64,000 bases of DNA, from the NCBI GenBank assembly GCA_035578155.1, contig JAPWDM010000006.1:12106305-12170304 (forward strand), read 5' to 3'. Made by a program: the position numbers and the translations under genes. The notes under the pieces were generated by a model. It saw nothing but the letters and a program-made list of their open reading frames with translations. It was not told the origin of the DNA and ran no database searches. This DNA is from Brachynemurus nebulosus. Taxonomy: Eukaryota; Arthropoda; Insecta; Neuroptera; Myrmeleontidae. Shown here piece after piece: positions 50,901-62,900 of the stretch. The first letter of the stretch is position 1; every line of letters starts with the position of its first letter.

Positions 50901-53900
50901 AAGAATTATTACAGATAGTATAACACAATTAAACAAAACACAGTCACAAATATTAGCAATTGAAAACAAATTCAATGAACTAACTTCTCACGTTAACACA
51001 ATTTCTAATGAAATCGACAAAAATTCTAAACGTACTTTTCTTAACCAAATCGAAATTTTGTTAAAGGAATTACTATCCATGCTCAGTAAACAAATAAGTA
51101 AATTCGAGCGATCAATTACACTCGCTAGACATAATTTAATAAACTTCGATATCCTTCCTCCTAGAACATTAATTAAAGAGTTAATAAAAAGTAAAACGTT
51201 ACATTTACCATTTCCCCCGACATATGAACATATAGAATACTATTACAAAATCATTGACACAAACTTATACAATGCAAAACACACATTAATAATAGAAATT
51301 AAAATCCCTTTAGTTGATTTAAACGAATACGACGTATACAAAATATACTCACTACCTCAACCCGATCCTCTCATACCTCACCTCTACCAAACCATCAAAA
51401 TAAGAAAACCCTACCTATTTACGAGCAAGAACAGGCTTACACAATCACTTTCGTCCACACTGGAGATGTGTAAAGAATATCAACGACAACAATTTATCTG
51501 CCGACTATCCACAACACATAAAAGTTACAGTGAAGAATGCGAAACAAAATTATTCGACGTAACCACACATTCCATACCAATCGAATGTGAAACTATCAAA
51601 TACTACGCCGAGCAAGAAATATGGCAGCAGATTCATTCAAATCAATGGCTTACAACAAGTTCGAATCCAATTAGTCTCACAACCAATTGCAACAACCAAA
51701 TAAAAACGTATGAAATAAGAAGTAATGAAGTCACTAAAGTAACACTGGACAAAACGTGTCGAGGATTCACGAAGACCGTTGAATTGAAACCTTCACAAGT
51801 TCTACAAACATACATCATTGAAGATTACATCCCAAAAATACATCTGAACTATTGTGAAGATTGTCGGAACAAATCAAAAAGGGTTACAGCAATCACACCA
51901 CTTCAACTCCAGTTCGACAACCTCGATAAATTAACATTGAACCACCAACACCTACAAGAACTTGACAAACAGTTGAACAAAGAAATTAACGACCACATCG
52001 AATTTCTAGGACAATCCTTTACAACGTCAAACTGGTTCACAATTAAATTAATCGCCGGAATTCTAACATTCCTCCTCTTTTCATATGGATCCTACAAATG
52101 TGGATTATTCTCTCTATTATTCTACGTATTGCCTAAAATAAAGAATACATGCTGTTCAAATGGAAGCCCATGTATCAAAATATTTAATCAATGTAATAAT
52201 AAGAAGAGTAGACCACTCGTTCACTTTGCATCAGCCCCTTTAATGGAACCAAAGGACCACGCTGAACACGAGCTACAGGATACCAGGCAAGTTACCACCA
52301 TTCCCAATACGTATGAAGAACTCACAAGAAAATCAACAACACCAAAAAGAAAACGCCGTGAAGCCGCAATCCAGTTCGAGCTCAAACCTTACCGCCCTTA
52401 GTCGGATCTTCGCAGGGAGGATTGAAGTGATTTCACTTCATACACATTCCAAAGCAACTTTCTAATACAGGACAAATTTCACTTTCACCAGGCTAACGAT
52501 CAAATTTACGTCACCTAATGATGACAACTACGTCATTTGTCCTTTGTCCAAAAATGTATAAATTTAGAAATAATTAATTATCCATAGTCAGTTATTCTGT
52601 TACATTTTTGTAAATTGTTACTATGTCAAATTCATAATAAATCAATTGTATTTCTTAAACTGTCTTATTGTTATTTTCGAGATTCTAGAAAACAAAGTTA
52701 AAACAATTGGAAAGAGTTAAATAGTGAAAATCTTGACGAAAAACTAAATTTGGAAATCAAACTCCGAAATTAAATTTATTGGGTGTTTGTTCTCAATCGA
52801 AACAACTAACAAACTGGTGTCAGAAGAAAAGGAAAAGAAGATTACTTCTTTTATATACAAATTCGTCGCGCACGACAGTACAAAAAAAAAAACAGGGGGA
52901 AAAGGAACTAATTCGTAACAAGTATTTTATTGTTTCATATGTTCAGTTGTACCCCAAAGATGATAAATTAACAAAGTGGTATTAAATTTAGGCGTGGGTT
53001 TTTACGAACGAGGTAAATTTATCGACCCTTACGTTTTTTGGGAATTGCATCAGCTTTCTTTTTTGTGAACCAATGCTTATACCTAAATTCACTCAGAGAA
53101 AAGTGTTGCACAAAAATTTAAAAAAAAAGAAAAATTGAAAAATTTCCGCTTTTTTTAAATTAGTTTTTTTTGACTTATTTTGTTGAGAAAAAAATTTTCT
53201 GAGTTCATAAAGTGACATTTCGATAGGAAATTTAATTCTCTACAAAAAATCATATCATGTGTATTTACGAAAAATGCATAGTTTTTGAGTTATAATTAAA
53301 AAACTTAAGGGTCGATAAATTTACGTCGTTCGTAAAAACCCACACGTAAATTTAATAGCACTTTGTGAATTTATCATCTTTAGGGTACAACTGAACATAT
53401 ATATGAAACAATAAAACACCTGTTACGAATTAGTTCCTTATTCAACTACATAGTCAATAGCCTACTATCCTAAAAATAATTTTCTACCTAAACGTATGAA
53501 ATTTGGAATATTATTCCATTATTCTTTTATTAAGCAATTATCACTATAAAGGCTGATAAGCATTGTCACTAAAAAGTATGAAATAAAAGCTTTTTTAAAA
53601 AACCGACTTCAAAAAGTAAAACAATAATATAATAGCACGTACTTTGAAGTCAAGCGGGGCGTAGTATAAAAAAATGTACCTAGATCTTGAAGAATTCGTT
53701 AATTTTGTAAGCACAACCGATCGCAGTTTTTCATAGACGCCCCGCTTGACTTCAAAATGCATGCTATTATATTATTTTTTTACTTTTTGAAGTCGGTTTT
53801 TTTGAAAAAGCTTTTTTTAAAAGTAAAATTTGTTAGAATACTTTCAGTTTGAAAGTGTCATTTTTTGTAAAAATAGACAATTCAATTTTTTAACCGAAAT

Positions 53901-56900
53901 AAAAAATAAATAAAATTTCACTACCTTAAGGTATTGTTTAACAGTCAATTAATTGTTAATGGAAATATGTCAAAAATTTGATTGAAATTTTTATATATGT
54001 AGAATTGAGCGATTAAATAAGAGCCAAAATTATTTGGTTTTATAAAAATTCATATGTAACCACCAGATTTTTCAACCAATTCGTCTGAAATTGATTCGAA
54101 TCACCAATCAGAAACAGAGCGTTTGATAATTTCTTGCGATTATTGTAGTTTATAGCTTAAAAACGGTTGTATTTGAGTTTACCTTCAGCTACTTTTAATA
54201 AATAATACTAAATTAGTCTGTTCGGTACCATAATGTTAAAGTAAAAAAAATATATAAATATTTTTTCTAGCTTAACAAAAAAAAAATTTTGATAACATTT
54301 CTCACACACGTGCGATAATATAAAGTAATTATCACTAGTACGATTAGCATCATAAACTCCTTATTGATAATTTTACGCTTGGCAACCTTCAAGCTGACAA
54401 AGCTGATAATTAGTCGCGTGGGAAATTGATATCTTCACATGTGTCAAACAACTTAACAATTAAAATTATACCTACTACAACTTACATAATTTTTATTGTT
54501 TTTTTTAAAAAGAAAAAAAAAACTTGTTTTAAGGAGCAGCGACATTCAGTTATTGAAAAAAACCTAACCTTGAACCCTATTTGTATCATATCCTTAATTA
54601 ATTTTATTTATAATGTAGTAAAATTCTACAACTTTTTTTTAGTAATTTTTTTTTTTTAGTTATGTTAATTTGGAAACACCGGTTTCGTGATTTGTTGCCG
54701 GGTCCACAAATAAAAATTTAGAAATTTTTTATAATGCCGCTGCTACACGATGCTACGAACACCTTCCAACATTCGACGTTGGATGGTTCATAGCATCGTG
54801 TAGCCGTTGTTCGAACCTACGAGTGTCCAATGTCGAGCGTCAAACATTCGCATTTGGTCGTGTCCCGTTCGATGTCGGTATTCTTGCACCGAGTCAAAGG
54901 GATGCTTCGAACGTTTGAAGGTCAATGTTGGTTGTGTTCGTTGGTTGCGCACGACTCGTTCATGTGAAGAGAGACAACATCAGTGTATAACATTAGAGAT
55001 AACATCAGACAGATAACATCTTCGTCACGTTTGTCCCAACACATTATACAAGAGAGACAACATCAGTGTATAACATTAGAGATAACATCAGACAGATAAC
55101 AGCGTTGTCGACTGACAAGTAAAGGTCCCGAGGCCGGACCTATCGATTTCGATGAAACTTAAATATATTGTAGAACACTAAAAACTAAGGGACACGTATT
55201 TTTTTTTATCTGCGGAAAAACGGTTTGAAGGGGTGAAATCGCCCTCCAAAAATTGGGGTAAATATTTAATTTTTCAAATATCTCAAAAACAGTAAGAGAT
55301 AGAGCAAAAGTTTAAATTGGCGATATTGTTCTTTTTTAAAGAGCTATCTATTGATATGCAATTTGTTCATATTACGTCAACAGGGGTGGTTAGGGGGTGA
55401 AATTTGGGGGTTAATTTTGCAAAAAGGGGGTGAAAAATAAACAATATAAAAATTTTGTTTACAGATTTGAAATCTACGTCAAAAAATCTAATTGACCTAT
55501 TTTTGCTCAATGCCCTAATATTAAGTCTAGGGGTAGTTAACTAGAGGGTGACTATGTCGAATAGTCGTACAATTTGGGTATTTCAAGAAGTTCTTCTTCA
55601 TGGAAAATAGCTTAAGACAATTAGAATAACGTAGAAATGAAATTCTCGAATTCAAAATTGAGTTTGAGCAACATTGGAGAGCGGGTGAGTCACCCTCTTA
55701 AATTACATACTAGTTTATATACACTAATTTTTGCTATTAACACACTGATAGTGGGTAAAATAATGTCACAATAAGTGGTTCTGAAGTTGGACTAAAATGA
55801 AATTCTCGAATTCAAAATTGAGTTTGAGCAACATTGGAGAGGGGGTGAGTCACCCTCTTAAATTACATACTAGTTTACATACACTAATTTTTGCAATTAA
55901 CACACTGACAGGGGGTAATAATGTCACAATAGATGGTTCTGAAGTTAGACTATCGTATGTAAGGTTTTTATTAGGTTTCGTTATTTTAGGTTAGGTTATG
56001 TAATTTTCGGTATCGATAATTTTCGATAAGGAAAACTATAATATCCATTAAAAAACAAACCTAATAAAGACCTTACATATGATAGTCCAACTTCAGAACC
56101 ACTTACTGTGACATTATTTTACCCACTATCAGTGTGTTAATAGCAAAAATTAGTGTATATAAACAAGTATGTAATTTAAGAGGGTGACTCACCCCCTCTC
56201 CAATGTTGCTCAAACTCAATTTTGAATTCGAGAATTTCATTTCTACGTTATTCTAATTGTCTTAAGCTATTTTCCATGAAGAAGAACTTCTTGAAATACC
56301 CAAATAGTACGACTATTCGACATAGTCACCCTCTAGTTAACTACCCCTAGACTTAATATTAGGATATTGAACAAAAACAGGTCAATTAGATTTTTTGAGG
56401 TAGATTTCAAATCTGTAAACAAAATTTTTATATTGTTTATTTTTCACCCCCTTTTCGCAAAATTAACCCCCAAATTTTAACCCCCAACCACCCCTGTTGA
56501 TGTAATTTGAACAAATTTCATATCAATAGATAGCTCTTTAAAAAAGAGTAATATCGCCAATTTAAACTTTTGCTCTATCTCTTACTGTTTTCGAGATATT
56601 TGAAAAATTAAATTTTTACCCCAATTTTTGGAGGGCGATTTCACCCCTTCAAACCGTTTTTCCGCAGATAAAAAAAAATACGTGTCCCTTAGTTTTTAGT
56701 GTTCTACAACATGTTTAAGTTTCATCAAAATCGATAGGTCCGGCCTCGGGACCTTTACTTGTGAGTACCAACACATTATCATTCGTATTGGATCAAACAT
56801 TCGACTCACCGTGTAGCAGATACATTCGTCGCACCAACTGTCGAACTTAACTGCCTCAAACGTTCGATCGAATGTTGGAAGGAACGTTCGTAGCATCGTG

Positions 56901-59900
56901 TAGAACCCGCTTAACAGTTTAACTAGTTGAGACTTTACTTAACAGTCTTCATTCCAAAAGTGTCATATTCTCATATAAAGCCCAATGACCATTCTAATAT
57001 ACATAAGTTGAGAAACGCTGATTGATTAAAAAAAAAAAAATTATACCAATTCGTGTGTATGTGAGCAAATTGCCTTTTATTGCCTGAAGTATTTTAAACA
57101 GGTTTACCAACAGTGTCTGTAGTAATTTGTAAAATAGCGTTTGAAAATTGCTTGCAGCTCTTTTTCAGACAGGTCGTTCGTCATATTTACTTCAAAAAAC
57201 TGGATTGACTGATAGTTTTTTTATTTTTTATTTTTCTAAAGTAGTTATTGAAGATCAAAACAAGAGCTGGTACAAATAATACGAGTACATACAACTTTTT
57301 TTTTATATGTTCATCTAGAAAATTCTGCATGATTTAAAAAAGAATTAGGGTTGACCGGGGTAAATGTGAATTGGGGCAATTGTGAACGGCGCCTATAATT
57401 TCTAAAATAACACTAATTTTGTTAAAAATCAAATCTTAGTATGTTTTTCTGCCCTTTCTTAATATGCTATTAAAATTTCATAACAATTCTCCAAGTATTA
57501 GTATTTTTTTTTTTATTTTGAAAAAACCCTTGCAAAATTTTGTGTATCTTACTTCGACCAATCCTCAAAAAAAAATTTTTTTAAATACATTTTCTTTTTT
57601 TTAAAAGGTAAGAAATGGATAAAGGTACTTCTAAAAAAGTGGTCTAAAGCCTGAGGGGGTTCCTTATTAACTGCTAAAGAAATTGGACAATTTATTACCA
57701 ATTCACAATTACCCCATGATTTTAAAATTCTGGGGTAATTGTGAACGTCATTCACAAATGCCCCCATCCGGTCAAAAATTTCAGTAGTGTCCTTTTCAGA
57801 GTTGAAAATGTTGATGATGATGTACAATGACATTATTGTACAAGTTTCCGTTGTACAAACAACAAAAAAAAAGATTGTTATTTTTTGTTCATGTAAACTG
57901 AATGTATTTCCTTGAAAAAGTCTTATTTTCCTTGTTTTTGTGTGAAAATCATGTAATTTTTTGATTTTTTATTTGATAAAATGACCAAATATCATCAAAA
58001 TATCATTTTTAGCTTGTAACAAATTTGTTCTTACAATTTTTGTTATTTTTATTTAACCTTGATTTTTTGTACAAATTTGAGGTATGCGTAACTTGCATTA
58101 AACAAAGAGAAATTGTGACCGCTAGAGTATGATGAAAAATTTGAAAGTGGGGTAAATATGAAGAATTTGAGTAGGTCCTTACTCTGATGTACCTCATTCC
58201 TCTTGTAATCCATTCTAAATAATTTTTCTGATGGCATTCACATTTACCCCGAAATTCATAAGATTTGCAAAACCGCACCGGGAAAATGTGAATGGCTTAT
58301 AACATTTTTGTTTTTCATACGAATTTGCTCAAAATTTGTGTGGTGCATCCTGAATAATGTAGCATTTGAAATAAAGCAACCATAATGAGATATATAAAAT
58401 AAAAAATACTTAAAACAACGCTTTTATCTCAATTCATGAAAATCCATTCACAATTACCCTGGTCAACCCTACTATTTTGCAACTTGAAACTCTGTTATCG
58501 CCTCTAAATATTTAATGAATAAAAAGAAAATTGAAGAAAAATTCATGTTCTACATTATATTATCAGAAATAATTGCCCCTTTTTAACAAACAAATCAAAA
58601 AAATCAAAAATGTTTTTGTTTAAAATTTTTAATTATTTGTTTAAATATTATTTATCTCCCATTTACTGACGTAAATTACTTTATTTTTTTTGTAAATCAA
58701 ACATTATCCGGTTTTTATCAAATACTTTTTTTTTTGCTTTCTACACTTTTTATATTCTGACCGCCCTTTTCCTATTTGTTATAGCAAAGATGGCTTACAG
58801 TGCTCCAGCTAGAACAATCTCCTTGGCCGAAGGAATGCCCAACGAGCAAACATTCCCGTTCGAAACAATTGACATCAAACTAAAGGACGGAACTAAATTG
58901 ACAATTGAAGGTGACGAATTAAATATGGCGTTACAGTATATTCCTACACAAGGACACCCAAAACTCTTGAATTATTTAAAAGAATTTCACTATCGAGTTC
59001 ACCAATCGCCAATTTGGCATCGCAGTGAATTATTGATTACAAATGGAAGTCAGGATGGAATTAGTAAATCGATCGAAATGTGCATACAAGAGGGTGAACC
59101 GATTGTCGTCCAAAATCCACTTTATTCAGGAACCGGGATGGTTGTAAGTACCTTTTTGGCAAAAATATTTGCAGCATTCATCGAAACTGTTGGTAAAATT
59201 AACCGCTTTTTTTGTATAGTTAAATCCATATCGACCAGAATTGATCCCAGTGGATCAAGATCAATTTGGTATGATTCCATCACAATTGAAAAAAGTTCTC
59301 GCCGAGCGAAAAAAGAAATGTGCCACTGACAAAAGTCTTAAAATGCCAAAGATGATGTACGTGAACCCAACGGGGGCAAATCCCACAGGAACAGTAATGA
59401 CACTTGAACGTAAAAAGGCGATTTACAAAATCGCTTGCCAGTATAATCTAATTATTTTGGAGGATGACGCGTATTTCTTCCTTCACTTCATGGATTCGGT
59501 ACCGCCAAGCTTCCAATCAATCGATACGGAGGGTCGTGTGTTACGTTTTGATTCACTATCGAAAATTATAAGTTCAGGTTTACGTGTCGGATGGGTGACG
59601 GGGCCAAAAGAATTGATCCAAGCCATTGAGTTGCAGATACAAGCGTCATATTTACATTCATCCACACTGTCACAGGTAAGACGTGTTTCTCAAATAATTA
59701 GCGGGGTCAATAAGATTGCACAGTGCAGGTGTTTGTTTTTGAGATAAGAAGTTGTTTACTGTTTGTTTGTCTCAATTGAATGAGTAACTAGGAAATTTTT
59801 TCACATTCACTTGTTTATTAGAGATATTTTTTATGGAGGTGTGTCAAAGGTGTGTTGCCATGCAATTGGTTGTTTCAGTCATATGTTCAATGTTGACTAG

Positions 59901-62900
59901 AATATAACTGACAGGCAATCTAATTAATAAAAAATTTCTTTCTTTTACAAATTTAATGAATAAAACATTTAAGGGGTTACATGCACTTGCGTCGAGAAAA
60001 TATAATAGAAATTCACTAGTTTTTTTTTTTTTTTTTTTAAATTAAAAATTAATATTTATACAAATAAAACTTATACCAGCATTTAACCAGGGCTGGGAAA
60101 AATGGTTCATAGAAACCATTTAAAATAGAAAATGGAAAATGGTTTCCAAAAGTGCATTTAAAATACAAAATGGAAAATGGTTTTGCTGAACATATTTAAA
60201 ATAGAAAATAGCTATTTAAAATTGATTATAAAATACAAAATGTTTTTGTTTTTTTTTACTTTTTATACGATAAATCTTTTATTGTTTTTTATATTAATAA
60301 AAAAAAAAGTTAAGAAAATGTCAAACGTACTGAAATTATACTACGGCAATCTTTTGAGAAAATTTTATAAAGTTTGCATGATATGTAACCGAAATTTAAC
60401 TCTTGAAATATTGTTACTCAAAAATATTGTAAAATTTAATTCAGCCTTGACATAATCAAACCTTGTGACAACTGTGACAACCGACGCTACAACTGACTTC
60501 TTATGAAAATCATTTACTCGAAATACCAAAACATTTCTTATCGTCGTGTCTTAAAGATAATAGCACACAACTTGAGAGAACCAGCAGCTCTATTAACTTT
60601 AACTCAAGTGACATTGAAACTCGAATTATTATAAAAAACTTGAGTTAATTTACATTGAATCGACTTACATTTAACATAACTTGTTAGACTGCGTTTAATT
60701 CGAATTCTATGATTAATATGAGTCATAAGTATCATACATATACACATAAATTTGAGTGTCCATGCATTTTCATTTTAAATGCAAAATGGATTCAAATTTC
60801 CATTTTAAATACAAAATGGAAAATGGTTTGACCGAACTTATTTAAAATAGAAAATGCAAAATGCCATTTTGTATTTTAAATACATATTTAAAATGAAATT
60901 ATTTTAAATAGCTCCCAGCCCTGCATTTAACATTATTTTAAATATTCAAATTAATTTTTGTTGGAACAAAATACTGAAAAATAAAAATTTTGTTGTTTTT
61001 GTTAACTCTTCAAAAACTTACAATATCGATAGAAAGTTGAAATTTTACATACTTATTTGTTATTACAGTGATTCATCCGTGAACGAAGGGCTTAAAAATT
61101 TTTTTTTTGTTTTCAAAATGTAATCTAATACCTTTTAATAAAAAGGCATTTTTTCTTAAGATAAAATCTTTCGACAACGATTTGTAGTCTGTAGTTTTTA
61201 ATAAAAAATCATGCTTACAATATCTGTGTTTTAAAAAAATGTGATTTCGAGAATAACGTGTTTATAAAAAATATTTTGTTATTCATACTACGACATAACT
61301 ACCTTACGTTAAACTAGCAAAACAAAGAAATTTGAATATGTATACAAAAATTGTTATTCAAAGATAAATGCATGTAGCCCCTTAATCACTACATAAATGT
61401 TATTAGTTAGTCTACTTACCGACATTGCATTTGCATATTGTCCGTATTTGTAGCATAAAAATTCAACTTGTTTTTGCCTAAATAGAAAACAAATTCCACA
61501 AATGTTAGTTTTTTTAACATAAAATTATAATATTTGTAAATTGGTTTTCGAAACTGGTAAGGGCACTTTTAACAAATAATATCTTGAAAAAAATGCAAAA
61601 ATATTTATTAGAACTGGTAACGCACCTGTGGAAAATAGTGTGAGTAAAGGTTATTAATGCTATATAAATTTTCCGATAAGGATAACTTTAAAAAATTTCA
61701 GTCAAATATTAAATTAAGGTCAGTTTTAAATCCGAAAAATTTTACATTGGGTCATAATGGCTTATACGCAAAATTAATAGGCTTCCAATATTTATATACC
61801 CAATAAATGCCCTCAAGTTAAATATTTTATATCACAATTTTGAAAAAAATTTACCTTCCGGTACCGGGAATCGAACCCGAGCCTCCTGGGTGAAAGCCAG
61901 GTATCCTAGCCACTAGACCATACCGGATTATACTAAATCGTTTATTAATAACATAGTAATCCTTCACAAGATTATACAAGATTAATGTAATTTTTATAAA
62001 TATTAATTATGTTTAAGAATAATTAATTATAATTGTTTATCAATTCATTGAGCAGGCTATTCATCTTTAATTTATTATCTTAACCTCAGTGGTGATAACA
62101 AAATCAGAAATACGTTAAACGGAATATATTTTGATAGTTCGGAAGTGTGGTATGATCAAACGCGGATACACGGGGGTAATAATGAGGAGCATGATCCCTC
62201 CCCCATTTGAAGGAAGATGACTTTCAGTATAATTTTTTTATAATTTCAAAAATCTGATCCATTCCTAATTTAAGAACTGGGTTCGAAGCTGTACTTAATT
62301 TGGCAACAAAAGAATTTTTTAACTTGATTTTGGTATTTTTGCGAAGTAAAATATTTGTTTGTTATTTACAAATATGGAATACTGTAAAGTAACGCTCAAA
62401 TTTATTAATATTGATAACCTTAAAAACCGTAAACGAAATATGTAGGTAATGGAATGATTAAGAGGTCAAATTGTAGGTTTTCAAAGACGTTCGATGACTT
62501 CAAACGGAAACAAATTCAAATATTACTCTGATTTTTCAGTTATTGAAAATATAGATGCTACTTATATTGGGAAGCCATAAAAAGAAATGTGATTCCCTCC
62601 TCTTTTAAGAAGTTCTTCTTGGATCCGTCCCTGGATATGATAATAATTTGCTTGACCTGTGTTGTATTACAATTTTCTTTTTTTTTTTTCAAAATTCCGG
62701 TTATTTTCAGTTTTAATCATAAACTAACTTGTTATTCTCTTATTGATGTTACAACCTTTGCTTCCTAACCTTTGACGTTTATCAAGTTTCTTTTTTGGTT
62801 TCAAAATAGCAAAATAGAGTAAAATTTATTTGATGTACTTAATTATCTGATCTCATTAATTGAAATTTTTAATTCATCTGACATAAATTAGAGCTCACAA

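Larger units (their letters stand above)
45276..52877 (+). mobile_element. Complete endogenous retrovirus-like gypsy element (LTR-gag-pol-env-LTR)
   Basis: A 7602-bp element with 455-bp LTRs that are identical by eye, TG...CA termini and a GTAC target duplication. It has a tRNA-Leu primer site, a purine-rich tract before the 3' LTR (GCAGGGAGGAT at 52412-52422) and intact gag, pol and env frames. Gene order and the envelope place it with insect errantivirus-like elements of the gypsy superfamily. It lies in sense orientation within intron 1 of the aminotransferase gene, so its poly-A signal could truncate host transcripts. Confidence 0.95.

Noticed and set aside
52779..52985. 68-codon open frame at the 3' LTR edge
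   Set aside because: Spans the LTR end, target duplication and flanking DNA; no coding signal.
58790..58792. ATG at 58790 as the aminotransferase start
   Set aside because: A phase-compatible upstream exon encoding the family N-terminus exists at 44866-44947, and a splice acceptor lies directly before 58785.
60177..60455. 92-codon open frame in intron 3
   Set aside because: Lies inside the hAT MITE and is low complexity; no transposase motif.
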